A stretch of 64,000 nt of DNA from Apostichopus japonicus (GCF_037975245.1 NC_092563.1:4647501-4711500); one strand, 5' to 3'; positions 49,066 through 60,198 are shown, counted from the stretch's first letter. Made by a program: numbers and translations. Notes: generated by a model not told the origin, from the sequence alone.

Positions 49066-49906
49066 GAGATATTGACGGAGTGGGTAAAACATATTTTCCT
49101 GCAAATTTACTTATTCATATATGATACAAGCTTGAGCCATGCACTAAGGGGAACTATTATAGTATACAGACATACCTTTCTTCATTCCCAATGGATATTC
49201 CGCCAGACGTCTTTGTAACGCCATGTCTGGCTAAACTTTTGGTGTGTTTTATAACCTTCACCAGGATTGCAATGTAGCAAGATATGATTACCAACAACGG
49301 AATTGGGTACAAAACATATGTCAATATATCATTGAAATAGGCCGTCGTCGGATGGTCCTTCACGGGTGCACATGTGTGAAGACTTAATTCGTATCCTTGT
49401 TGTCCTATGCCGAAAACGAATGACGGCAGTATGGCTACAGACATTGGGATAGTCCAGATTACCAATAGTTGTAATGCGATGAATTTTGGCTGATAGATTT
49501 GTCCATACAACCACCTCGAACTAAATATAACGGAGAAACGGTTCAATGCTATAGCAGACAGGCTGTACATACTAGCCCCGATGCAGCTGTGAACCACCAC
49601 CAAAACTACCTGGCATATCGGTTCCAAGCTTGAATGGTAGAATCTTTGAGCTTGGACGAATGAGAACATCGGCGCTACACTACACGTCATCAAATCAGCT
49701 ACAGCTAAATTGACAATGAAAACACTCGAAACAGTTTGCACGCGCTTCGATAAAACAACTGCGAGAATAACGAGTAAATTACCGGGAATTCCCAGCAAAG
49801 CAACGAGAAAGTTACTGGGTATTAATATTTGTGAAGCTAGGTTGGGTGGAATTGCCATGCCATTTATCCGCAATCCGGTCATGCTAACGTTGGCTGTTTC
49901 CTCCAT
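47426..49906 (-). CDS. Rhodopsin-family GPCR, two exons, complete
   Basis: A seven-transmembrane receptor of class A at the plasma membrane. Exon 1 is 49176-49906 (TM1-TM5) and exon 2 is 47426-47774 (TM6-TM7 and tail). They join in phase 2 within an Arg codon to give 359 aa. Seen: TM1 with GIPGN (Asn43), TM2 NLAVADL (Asp71), Cys98 and Cys179 for the extracellular disulfide, NRF (122-124) in place of DRY, TM5 near 193-216, CLTP (283-286) in place of CWxP, and NPLIY (313-317). NRF and a short loop 3 recall melatonin-receptor-like and moody/Tre1-like orphan receptors; the ligand is unknown. The 5' region [10 protein letters not shown] carries an N-glycosylation sequon. The intron holds a MITE and long (TA)n and (CATA)n tracts. 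A related exon lies at 60199-60439. Confidence 0.9.
47852..47926. repeat. (TA)n microsatellite in the GPCR intron
   Basis: About 37 uninterrupted TA units. Confidence 0.95.
47984..48034. mobile_element. Solo left end of a family 1 hAT MITE
   Basis: CCGTAGCCAGGAATT followed by a G-run matches the left terminus of the element at 4968-5259 (GCGTAGCCAGGAATT). No matching right end was found, so this is a truncated copy inside the GPCR intron. Confidence 0.4.
48101..48466. mobile_element. hAT-type MITE, 366 bp (family 3), in the GPCR intron
   Basis: The ends CAAGGGCGTAGGAA and TTCCTACGCCACTG are imperfect inverted repeats flanked by a perfect 8-bp duplication ATGCTGGC (48093-48100 and 48467-48474). 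Inside are G-run/C-run palindromes, two copies of CACCAAATTGCATCT, and TTCCAAAGGGGAGGGGGACA before CCCCTCCCCTTAGACCCC, which recurs in the element at 58672-59952. Confidence 0.83.
48646..49063. repeat. (CATA)n and (TA)n microsatellite, ~420 bp, in the GPCR intron
   Basis: Mostly CATA tetranucleotide units with short CACACA interruptions, then TA-rich units to about 49063. All long open frames over it (Tyr-Ile-His-Thr or Met-Tyr-Val-Cys repeats) are artefacts of the repeat. Confidence 0.97.
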
Positions 49907-52232
49907 TTTATATGTGTTTTCTGTTGTATATTGTCTTGATTTCGTAGGCTAATCACCGATCAGTGAAACAATAACTCAGTGTTGATCTAGATGTATATTG
50001 GCAACCAACCTTCTTGTGTGAAAGTACTTCTTATGTCCAATTGCTATATGGTGTATTAGCAACAGAAACAGTTTATTCCAGGAAACCAAACGGAAATATG
50101 TTAGTTAACTGAATCCTATTGGACCATTTGATAGAATGGAGTTTAGCTCCGATCAAGGAAGTGATCCCTGCAGTTCGTCGAGATAATAGATCCATACCGG
50201 CTGGTTTGCTTTCCAAGTACTCAGTTAATCAAGGTAATCGGCAGGTCAGGGGTAATGCGATCTGACATTGCCATATACTGCCATTCAATATTATATTACC
50301 ACTTCAGCACTATTACATCAGTAGTCTAATATACAAGCACATAAGCGATATAGCTATAGTCCAACGGAGGACTTTGTTTTTCTAGAGCGCTAAATCACTA
50401 TAAATCTTAAATGGATGGAATTTACATCATCTGACGGATCAATTAACAACACTAAGTAATATAGCTGTCAGGTACCTCAATGAGATTGCCCCTGAGCACT
50501 TTGCTGAACATTACAAATAGAGCAAATTCATTACTTGGCTACTCAGGGTTTCGTGGATAGATCCACTCGTCAGGCGATACAGCAGTACAATACAAGACTG
50601 CATTACACTTATAATTATACTATTCATTTTTAAAGAAAAATCACCAAGGAAAGAACCTGGTCACGAAAAACCAAACAACCGAACGATTGATCCACTCTCG
50701 ACCTAAGTCCCTTGCATCGAGACCCATAACCCAGAAAGAAACCTATATACTATTTTAATCTGGACAGAGAAAATTTGTTTGGTTATAAACTCTGATCGGG
50801 TATTTAAAGTAGCTAAGTTTAGTTTGTTAATGATTTTAAAAAAACATTTCCAGAGGCACAAATTGTACCGTTCTGTAGCAACATTATGAGTACTGGCTCT
50901 TTATTATGAATTTCCAAGTGATTTTATACGGAACATTGCTATCTTTCAAGGGCCAAATGTATTTGCTGAGTGCTGTGTCGTGACCGTATTTTGTGTTGTT
51001 AAAAGATTTTTTTGTGGTTGTTATATCTGAGTTTGAAAGATCCACAAGGCCAACATAGGTTTCTGTCCCCACCAACGCGGATAAAGTGGCCTGGTACACT
51101 GCAGGAGGGGTATTACATTTACCAGGGATAGGGCAATCAATTTTGTTTCTGCAGTTACATTAGTATTCCTTCTTGTAAGCACTCTTAAGTTAAACTTGAT
51201 TATGTGCACTTACAGTATGCTGAATGTTGTTCATACAACAGTAACTGATTTTTATGGTGTTTTAGTTACATATTTGATGCAAGACACTCCCGGGAGAGAA
51301 TTGTTTTTTTCCCAAACATGTTTACAATTGTGTGTAAATAGTCGCTCATTATTGGTCGGAAAAGTTACGTCATCACCATAGAAACCTTCACTTCGAGGTT
51401 ACCAAAATGTACCCGTTCAAATTTACCCGAAGCTTTTCGTAAATATATGTAGATATCTTTGCAATTACTTTAGACATATTTAGCACACTAGTTTGTTATG
51501 ATTGTAAGATCTACTATCGATTTTTTCATCGAAGTTTTCTGTGAAGGCATCATCGATAACATCGCACAGTGAAAGTTTCGTATAGGGTGCATCACACATG
51601 CGCTGTAGCTATATGTATTTTAACTGTGTACACAGTGCAGTGACGGAAATATATCATACTGTAGACTATACCGTTTTACGTATAGTCATTCATGACTGGT
51701 GAACTGGATTGGTGACGTTTATTTTAGTGTACCCATTCCATGAAACGAATTCCGATTTCAATAGAACGGCTCACGAATCTTGGAAAACATAAACACGAAT
51801 CAAATGGAATGCACCGTAGCGTATGTATCATAAGTACGGTTAACATGTGATCCAAGCATTAAAAGTAAAGTTAGGGCGTTTGGAGGGAAACCCCGTAGCT
51901 AGACTTAATCAATTGTCAGTGTGTAATTCAGTCATGTCTTCGGACTTGTTCATTATTGGTGCTGACGTAACGAGCACTCTGATTGGCTGAAAACTGCGTA
52001 ATTGCAAACCTGTTTGGGGGAAAAAATCGCCTCCCGGGAAGGAAATGTTTATTAACAAGGAAAAGGAATGATTGTCCGATGTTTGTGTCGATATTCTTCG
52101 AATACGGTGGGTTTAACCAGAGAGCTGTATTCCATAACAACTCCCTGTTTAAACCAAATTACCTATGTAGACCTGTTACGCTTCTTCTTTGGCTGCGGCT
52201 CGGAGTTATGGCAAGCGGTTTTACTTTTTATT
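49907..52232. other. Gene-free stretch upstream of the GPCR
   Basis: The GPCR promoter should lie just right of 49907. Apart from the SINE-like copy at 50625-50745 no feature or coding exon was recognised; open frames are short and A/T-driven. Confidence 0.4.
50625..50745 (-). mobile_element. Headless copy of the U2-type SINE body
   Basis: About 105 bp match the body of the element at 18820-19020 in the same orientation (shared blocks AGGAAAGAACCTG, CACGAAAA-CCAAAC and GATCC-CTCTC). The copy is flanked by a perfect 9-bp direct repeat TATACTATT (50616-50624 and 50746-50754), a target duplication. The U2-like head is missing, as expected for 5' truncation in LINE-driven retrotransposition. Confidence 0.72.
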
Positions 52233-53134
52233 CGATAGTTGATGATATCAACAATTATTTGGTGATATCAGCAATTATTTAATGGTATCAGCAATTAATT
52301 AATTGCTGATATCATCAAATCATTTGATGATATCATAAATTACTTGCTGATATCATCAAATAGTTGTTGATATCAGCAATTCATTTACTGATATCAACAA
52401 ATCATTTGCTGATCTTTCAACAATTCCAACATATCATTAAAGAATTGGTGATGTGAGGTACCGAATTGCTGATATCAGCAAAGGATTTGGTGATATCATT
52501 AAGTGATTGCTGATATCAGCAATTGAATTGGCGATATGTTAGAATGGCTTATATCGAACGAACGTCTACAAAATGGGAAGTGGAAACGAGCGCCATCAAC
52601 AGAACCCCCATCCACAAAACCCGATAAATCTGAAGTAGCGTACTATAGTCTAGTACTAGCCTACTAGTGTAATAGAGTAGACATTACCATGTTCGAAACA
52701 AACATAAACTACATCGGCTAGGCTAGCCCATGCATTTTTGTGACAGTACATCGCACCAATTGCAAGATGGAAGATGAAAATGATTTGGTGATATCAGCAA
52801 ATGAATTGGTGATATCAACGAAAGCATGCATTAGTGATATGTACGGGTCATTTGTTGATATCATTAAACCACTGATATAATCAATTGATTTGTTGACATC
52901 AGCAAATGAATTAGTGGTATGTTGGAATTTTTAATATCAGCAAATTATTGTTGATATCATTAAGTGATTTGCTGATATCATCAACTAGTTTGCTGATATC
53001 AACAACTGATTTGCTAATATTACCAAATAATTGGTGATATCAGCAAATATTGGTTGATATCAGCAAGTATTTGATGATATCATTAAATAATTGCTGATAT
53101 CACCAAATAATTGTTGATATCATCAAATATCGAA
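52233..53134. repeat. Array of GATATC-centred palindromes, two clusters
   Basis: About 21 copies of GATATC, plus several one-base variants, occur in two clusters (about 52233-52530 and 52785-53134), mostly 20-24 bp apart. The unit is TTG-TGATATCA-CAA followed by A/T-rich TNATT. Its best form, TTGCTGATATCAGCAA, is a perfect 16-bp palindrome. Between the clusters lies about 240 bp of ordinary sequence. The array has no coding content. Confidence 0.9.
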
Positions 53135-53139
53135 TAACT

Positions 53140-53690
53140 TGAAGGAAAACGGCTTGCCAAACGGAGTAGGTGAGCTTGTGTTTGAACACGCTGTTGTTTG
53201 AGGATTGTTGGTCAATAGGAATGGCTTTGTCAAAAACTTCCTCATTCGAAGAGATGTCACATAATCTTCTGTTGATGGCCGCTGGTAGATTTTTCAGTAT
53301 GACATGCGGGTGGTTGGAATTGTTGTGCATGTACTGTGGGGGTGTCGCCAGGCTTGGTGAAGGGGTAGTACTGGTTTGAGATCCGACGTACACATCTATA
53401 GGTAGCTGATGACTTTCTGGTTCTACAGTGAGTTTTAAACCATAGGTGTTAAAGATTTTACAGAGGCCTTTCTTGTTGCGCTCTACCACTTGTGGTGTGT
53501 TCGTCAAGACCTCCATCTCTATACAGGCCAATCTTTTCCTTGTCACACTTTCGAGCGATGATATTGAGCAGAAAAGTCCCCACGAGCTCACAGACCTCCG
53601 CTCCGTCGAAACCACCGATAGTGACGTCAAATAGATCGTCAGATGATGATTTGTTTTGGTCCATGGTGCTCCGTTTTGGAAGAGCAAGGA
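53140..53690 (-). pseudogene. Reverse transcriptase remnant, frameshifted (Penelope-like or related)
   Basis: Two minus-strand frames together match the C-terminal half of a retroelement reverse transcriptase. One has DVTIGGFDGAEVCELVGTFL and GLYRDGGL; the other has NKKGLCKIFNTYGLKLTVEP, SNHPHVILKNLPAAINRRL and SSNEEVF. From memory this resembles reverse transcriptases common in cnidarian and echinoderm genomes, where the motif reads YRDDGL. Here one Asp is Gly and the frame is shifted, so the copy is dead. The family assignment is uncertain. It directly abuts the GATATC array at its 3' side. Confidence 0.65.
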
Positions 53691-53919
53691 TTTCCTGCAA
53701 TGCGTTATCATGTCGATATCCTGGTTATGTGACCGTAACTGCAATTCAGTCACCGAAAGTGCAGCATATGCGTCACGAAGTTAGTATATAATCTCTCAAC
53801 TTGTTTAAGCAATGATAAAACTTAGCCAGATGCAGCGTGGCTGAAAACTTGCTTTTGTATTGGTTACATCCGTTTATGCTGCTGATGTATACGCGTTGAT
53901 GTAATAGGTGTTGGATAAC

Positions 53920-54335
53920 TACGGAGAGCCAAACGTTCCATAAATGTCGAAAAAGAAAGTGAAGTGTCCAAGTTAATATATATATGTCCAAATCGATATC
54001 AACATGTTACAATTCGATATCAGCATGTTACAATTCCATATGAACATGTCGAAACAAAATACAATATGCCATTGCGTCTATCAACATGTCAAATTCAACA
54101 TCAGCATGTCGAAAACTTGTAACAGCATGCCATTACTACATTGGTCATGTCAACATGCTATATTTACGTCGTGCTATAATTTTGGCACTTCGGCGCGCGC
54201 CAACGTTTCATATATGTCGAGATTTATTTCAGTATGTCCAAAACTTGTGTCAGCATGGTGAGCGAAGAGTAGTGAAGTATTGCCATGACAACGTTGCACA
54301 TGGTTCGTGTCGTTCACACGGTACTATGGTTGAAT
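53920..54335 (+). repeat. Left terminal inverted repeat
   Basis: Pairs with 56056-56492. It includes two 21-bp subrepeats around 54000-54040 with GATATCAACATG and GATATCAGCATG, many further -CATGT- words, and GGCGCGCGCC near 54193. Confidence 0.88.
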
Positions 54336-55077
54336 ATACTGTAGCGGAAAGCTACGACTTTTCCTTAGTGAGATACGTTTCGTTCCCTCAGGGGTTACAT
54401 CTGTTGCGCTCCGCGGAGGTAACGAGAGATGTTTATCCGAAACAGGAACAGGAACTGATTACGTAATTTTGCTATATCGATGTATTCCCGTGACTGGCAT
54501 AGGCAGGCACGGCGGTAGGTGTGTGAGTCGATCCCATTGGTCGCAACCCATCGTAGTTATATACAGGTAGTCCATTATTGGTCTAAGCCTTTTTTTACAG
54601 TTTATGTACGGACGTGTGTATACGGGGGTTATTTCCGGGGTATTTTAATGAAGGGTTCTTTCGTAAATGAGTGAGTCAGAGAGTCGGAGAGTCGGTCGAG
54701 TGCAAGACGAGGAACTTTCCTTCCTCGTGGTAAAGCCTTTGATATTTGCCTAAGTCCAAACAAATGTGTTTAGGCATTTTAGAGTGCCCGACACCTGCGC
54801 TGCCCGAGTCCAGCGGAATGCCCGAAGCCTGTGCTGCCCGACACCGGTGGATTGCCGATGTTTAGACTGCCCTACCCTTGCGCAGCCCCAGTGTTATGCC
54901 TGCGTATCCTTGGGTTGTGCCCGACCCCAGTACGTTGTATTGGGCAAATGTAAATATTGTGTATTATACGCTGTAGATGTAGAACGAGATGAGAAATTAT
55001 ACTTTTATTAAACATACCACTCTGGTGTCTGCCTCCTGATTTAGAGTTAATCTGTACCCGTCCCCCATCTACCTCCC

Positions 55078-55545
55078 CTACCCTCCTCCAGTTGGTTTCG
55101 AGACAGGTTTTACACTACCAGACGTTGCAAGGTCTTCATGTTTAAAATTTGCTTTGTCTGAAATTCCAGTCTTGAAAAGCATGAAAATATTATCATTAAC
55201 TAAGATTAATCCACCTCTATTTTGTTTTTCCACCCAGGCTTTACTGTAATCTAAAAAACTGTGACCTTCACCTGCAACAGACATACAGTTTAAGTACTGT
55301 AAAAATATTAAAGCATTCTGAGTACTCTTAACTTTCATGTAACGTTTTTTAAGGGCAAATGGCACATAACCTGCTAATTATCTTAGAATTTGTTCCTCAT
55401 GTTTTTCAACATTTGTATCTTCCAAATTTATGTCGTCTGGAACATCCAGCCTCTCAAACTCTTCAATCATCAGCTTCAAATTCAACTATATCCTGTAGCA
55501 TGAACATTTCTAATGTCCTCGGCGGATGCAAAGTTTTTTGGCAGC
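55078..55545 (-). pseudogene. Degenerate transposase C-terminal remnant (P/THAP9-like?)
   Basis: The minus strand reads a broken frame with MFMLQDIVEFEADD, a stop, then LAGYVPFALKKRY and, after more ordinary sequence, WVEKQNRGGLILVNDN. LAGYV and NRGGL blocks are typical of the C-terminal part of P-element/THAP-type transposases (from memory, not searched). P elements usually make 8-bp duplications, whereas this element shows 6 bp, so the assignment is tentative. Stops and a frameshift make it non-functional. Confidence 0.45.
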
Positions 55546-56055
55546 CATGTTTCGTGTTAAATTAATTTTGTTAATTTTATAACACTAGGTGCCCAATGCA
55601 ATAACAAACAGCACTAACGTTATTTGCCTAACGAACGAAGAAAAGTTTTATCGGAAAATACTTGACTAAAAGTACCTATTTCGCCATTACTTGTTCATAT
55701 ATTGCGATGAAATATATGCTGAGATAAACAATTAATTATTAAATACTAATCTTCGCATGATTCGGTGAGAAATGAAAGATATATTCCGATCGAAATTCTT
55801 ACAGGTATGCGTAACGTAACATATATGAGTACTGCGTATACTATTTCAATTACATATACGTTAGGATCGGAGTGTCTGTTGTTATGTTGTGAGGGACGCT
55901 ATATACGAAATGACCTTTGTACCAGGATTACGTAATAGCTGATGATGGCTTTACCCGTGTTTGTGCCCTGAGGCATGTTTACTTATGGCGATCAAATTTT
56001 GTCGGTTACAATGATACTTCAAAGTGGGTTTTCTCCTTCTGTTTATAGCTCCATG

Positions 56056-56492
56056 ATTCAACCATAGTACCGTGTGAACGACACGAACCATGTGCAACGT
56101 TGTCATGGCAATACTTCACTACTCTTCGCTCACCATGCTGACACAAGTTTTGGACATACTGAAATAAATCTCGACATATATGAAACGTTGGCGCGCGCCG
56201 AAGTGCCAAAATTATAGCACGACGTAAATATAGCATGTTGACATGACCAATGTAGTAATGGCATGCTGTTACAAGTTTTCGACATGCTGATGTTGAATTT
56301 GACATGTTGATAGACGCAATGGCATATTGTATTTTGTTTCGACATGTTCATATGGAATTGTAACATGCTGATATCGAATTGTAACATGCTGATATCGAAT
56401 TGTAACATGTTGATATCGATTTGGACATATATATATTAACTTGGACACTTCACTTTCTTTTTCGACATTTATGGAACGTTTGGCTCTCCGTA
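56056..56492 (-). repeat. Right terminal inverted repeat
   Basis: Inverse complement of 53920-54335 with one extra 21-bp subrepeat (three tandem copies of AATTGTAACATG-TGATATCG at 56355-56420). Confidence 0.88.
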
Positions 56493-58671
56493 GATAACCG
56501 CAGATGACAGATCCAATGTTGTGAGAGGAAATGGGAGGGGATTGATTTTGTGGCTATAAGAAAGCCAGCAAAGCGCAACTGAGACCACAATCCACAGAAT
56601 GATTTTATTTACGATAATTTATTCTCTTCTTATTCTTTCAATAAAGAAACAATAAAGTACTGTAAACATTAGCAAACTATCATTGACATGATATACTCAG
56701 AACAAAACTGAGATCTTATCCAACAATGATTGTAAGAAGTAGAGAAATAATTTTATAATCGCACAAACTTATACCAGGATTTGTTACGTTCTGTAAATTT
56801 GTTGTAGTTTTTTTATTTTTTATAAATTGTTGTTTAAATATACATTCAAGAAATACTATAAGAGTTGAGTGCAACGATAGGAAACACGTCACATTACCCT
56901 GCGTGGTTTGCAAGTTTTTGTTTTTTGAGGATTTTTTTGGCGCGTCTCCCGATTGACGTATATTCGGTCCGCAGGTTAATGTATTCGACGTATGTATGTG
57001 TCATACTATTCCTATATACATACCCTACATGTGATGACTAAGAGCTGTGCGTTAAAACGTAATGTATGTCACGGTGGCCTGCTGGGAAAGTTTCATGCCG
57101 GTAATATCAAGGGAATAAAGTTCTGTACCAAAATAGATTGGAACTCTATTAGTGACAAAGTCGTCCTTGTTTATAGTTAACCGCTAAATTTCCAGTGTCT
57201 TACCCGACAACATTGTATATTTTGACATCGTAAATAATGGGAACTTTATAACATATATACGTACGTCGACATATCAAACGCTTTCTATTATTTAACGTGT
57301 TGACTTTTTTGTTCATGAACAGACGAAAACTTGATTGCGTCACTGTATATTTGATATGACCAGTTTATATTTGTAAAGAGCTATATCGTATTCTTCTATC
57401 TTATCAAGTGGCCGTAATTCATCTTTGCATTTCAACCAGCGTGCTGGTTGCGTTTGTGCATGAGCGTGACGTCATCAGATGGTAATCCGGGTTTATTTTA
57501 AGCAGATACACCGATATTCGAATTAATACGTGTACATATATATGATTTTAATCCGCGTAAATGCTGGACTACTGTATACGAAATATAGATTAACCTGGGT
57601 TTGTCCCACATGGCTTAAATTGCCATGATAGCCCGACCATTTGCCGAACAGCAACTATAATTGCGCCTTTGGCCGCTCGAGCCGCATAGAGAGATATTTC
57701 CAACTGACATATATACACACACTATCATACATTGAGGTTTACCCACCATAAAAGTTTTGATTTTGAGGAAGAAGAGGTCGAAGATTTGTTGCCCCGATCC
57801 CACGGTCGAGCCTGGTGTTGGTCCGCCGGCGTCTGCTACGCTCCGCCTCGAGTTCTGCCGGTCCAGAGTTTCTATTAAGACCCCCCTAGAAATAGCCTCG
57901 GCCCCCTTGTGGATTGCGGCCTGTCACATGTTTGAGCTAAGTCAGAGCATTAAGGACCCCACCACTGATGGTGGTGCTCCTGAGTCAACAGGCTGATTAC
58001 AGAGATATGGACGGAAAAAAAAGTATAGGACAGTTCTTGTCGATAGAATTCGTGATGGCTTGACAACGAAAGCATGGGTAGCACATGTATACATTCTCAA
58101 CTCATCCACACGAAGACACAGAGGAAAATAAGGGGCGCTATTTCATCTCCGTAGTTGTCGGGTAAACTTTACTGTCCCTACAGTTGAGCATATAGCCAGG
58201 GCCGGATTTAGCTCGTGAGGGGCCCAGGCCAGAGTAGATTAGGAGGCCCTTTCACGATTAATATGTAATTTTTTTGTTTTGTTTTTACGTTGTTTTTTTC
58301 TAATGCCCTCTAGAAATATTTTTTTTCCGTTTTCCGTAGGAATCACATGATCGTTGGTTGATAGCTAGAACGTCATCCAAATATCTATAGTGATGCCAAT
58401 TTGGTTTGCAAAACCGACAGAATTTACACTTGTAAACAATAGGGCATTCAGTGTATTGGTCACGGCGGGTACAAAACATATATGCGACTCGGAACAGAAT
58501 GGTCTCCATTATTTTAACTTTCACAATCTTGCTCTGTGGGGGGGGGGGACCAAGAATGCACCTATATTTTGACAAGCACCAAAAGAAAGTCTATAAGCTC
58601 TCAAAACACAATGCCTCAGTGGCATACCCTCTCATTCGTAAGTTAGGGCTTGTCTACTGCATGACCACACA
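56493..58671. other. Gene-free stretch with scattered repeat remnants
   Basis: No coding exon was recognised. GGGCCGGATTTAGC near 58200 resembles the end of a dispersed DNA element without a matching partner. A reverse-transcriptase-like fragment is listed separately. Confidence 0.4.
58310..58480 (-). pseudogene. Possible reverse transcriptase fragment (YLDD box)
   Basis: A minus-strand frame contains CRFCKPNWHHYRYLDDVLAI, in which YLDD with flanking hydrophobic residues resembles the catalytic C motif of reverse transcriptases of the Penelope or non-LTR type. Only about 50 residues are readable, with no other motif, so this is weak. Confidence 0.3.
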
Positions 58672-59952
58672 CAGTGGCGTCGCCAAGGGGGGGCCAGGGG
58701 GGCACGTGCCCCCCCTGGAAAACCTAGTGCCCCCCCGGGTGCCCCCCATCTGAGATTTGGGTTGGTAAAAATATATATATATATTTTGTTATATTCAACT
58801 CCCATCATCTGAGTTGGTTTTTTCATAAGGACAAAGAAGCATAGTAATTCGTATTTTCTTCAAATGAGCTGCGAAAAAATGAACAAGTTTATCCTTGAAC
58901 GTCGGGTTTCGAAGTCGTAACCCGCGCCATCACAACAGGTGTCGATATTTACATTGAATGTGTCAGTGCTCACGCCATACCAGCGGATATACAAGTCCGC
59001 TTCGCGAGCTACATGACTGTGAGAAGGGAGGGTACTGCAATATGTTGCCTTGGTCTGAGGTTGACAGGTTAGGAGCTGACGAAATGTGAGAATGTGAGGG
59101 TCCGCAGGCACCATACTTGCCTATATTTGTGGACCCATATATTAACCCTGTTGTGTAAGGGGTGCAGAGGTCATTTGAGGTCAGATGCTTGTAGGAACAA
59201 ATGGCGAATGTTCACACCTGCATACTGAGCCATACTCGATGTGTGATCAAACTTTGGATTGCATGGTGAGATCCCTGATAGGAGCCAATAACGATGCTGG
59301 AACCTGTTACATCTTAATAGATAATGTGCGAAAACGAGAAGGACAAGAAAGGAGTCGGGGTCATGCACACATTAATTCAACAAATGTAGCTTCTATTGAT
59401 AGGGTTAGTCATAATATCGACAGCATGTGGTTCATATCCTCCGCAAAATTCTGCGCCTTGTTAAAATCATTACCTCAAAAAGAGCAATTTCTGGAGATAT
59501 CTTCAGATCGAATTTAGCATCAAATGTGGCAGCATTTTGCATCTAGCCCATCCTCCGTATGCGAAAATTTTCCAAAGGGGAGGGGGAGCAGTGGCGGCGG
59601 AACCGGGGGGGCTTGCAATCTGAGAAATTGCAGGCTTGAAACCCATATTTTAGGGCTAGGTATTCGCAGCATAAAACACTCGGGAAGTGCCGTTTCCGGC
59701 CATCTGGGGGTTTGAAAAACCCAAAATTTTCTTGTACGCTCCGCGCCAACCGATGGTGGCGCTCCGCTTAGATAGTCTCTACACATTAGTCCCCCCCCCC
59801 AATAATTTTCCCGTTCCGCCGCGCCTGGAGGGGCACCCCCTCCCCTTAGACCCCTCCCCAGGACGTTAATCCGTATCCACCTAAGTGCCCCCCATCAAAT
59901 GCTGGTGCCCCCCCTGTGCCCCCCCAGACTGAAAAGTCTGGTGACGCCACTG
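58672..59952. mobile_element. hAT-type element, 1281 bp, with nested insertions
   Basis: The ends CAGTGGCGTCGCCA and TGGTGACGCCACTG are near-perfect inverted repeats, flanked by a perfect 8-bp duplication ACCACACA (58664-58671 and 59953-59960). Each end carries G-run/C-run tracts (GTGCCCCCCC). No transposase frame was recognised. A family 3-like segment (TTTTCCAAAGGGGAGGGGGA before CCCCTCCCCTTAGACCCC) lies in the right half and is itself split by the MITE at 59589-59827. Confidence 0.85.
59589..59827. mobile_element. Nested hAT-type MITE, 239 bp
   Basis: The ends CAGTGGCGGCGGAACCGG and the inverse of CCGTTCCGCCGCGCCTG flank a body that contains, in inverse orientation, the same GGAGCGCCACCAT-GGTTGGCGCGGAGCGTACAAG core as the other MITEs. 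GAGGGG-like sequence on both sides is a probable imperfect target duplication. Confidence 0.65.
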
Positions 59953-60198
59953 ACCACACATAGTCATATTATCGTAATGTATAAGGCAAACGATGGGTAG
60001 TTGTATACTATAGTGGAACGGACAATTAATAAATATTTAAATACTATATCAGGCATTTAATTTCTCCTTTGTCTTTAAAAAAACAATAACAGCTAACATA
60101 GAAGTATAGGCTAACTTTAGATGTTTTGTAATTGTTTAGTATAGTCACTGCTCCGAAGTACATTCTCACATGTTGGTAATATTTTCCATGTTTTCCAG

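Larger units (their letters stand above)
53920..56492. mobile_element. 2.57-kb DNA transposon with long terminal inverted repeats
   Basis: The left arm 53920-54335 and right arm 56056-56492 are near-identical inverted copies of 416 and 437 bp, starting TACGGAGAGCCAAACGTTCC. GATAAC stands directly outside both ends (53914-53919 and 56493-56498), a 6-bp target duplication. The 21-bp length difference is one extra copy of a unit GAATTGTAACATGCTGATATC in the right arm (three against two). The 1.7-kb interior contains a degenerate transposase remnant on the minus strand and a patch of short GCCCGACACC-type repeats near 54780-54900. Near-identity of the arms suggests a young insertion or recent gene conversion. 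Confidence 0.88.

Noticed and set aside
48593-49218. Long open frames of Tyr-Ile-His-Thr or Met-Tyr-Val-Cys repeats on both strands
   Set aside because: They are six-frame readings of the (CATA)n/(TA)n microsatellite.
54086-54466. The paired ~100-codon frames at 54086-54466 (+) and 56006-56305 (-) as duplicated genes
   Set aside because: They are the same sequence read from the two terminal inverted repeats, with no coding features.
57757-57996. 79-codon plus frame starting MILRKKRSKICCPD
   Set aside because: No family resemblance, no splice sites of note; probably chance in a G/C-richer patch.
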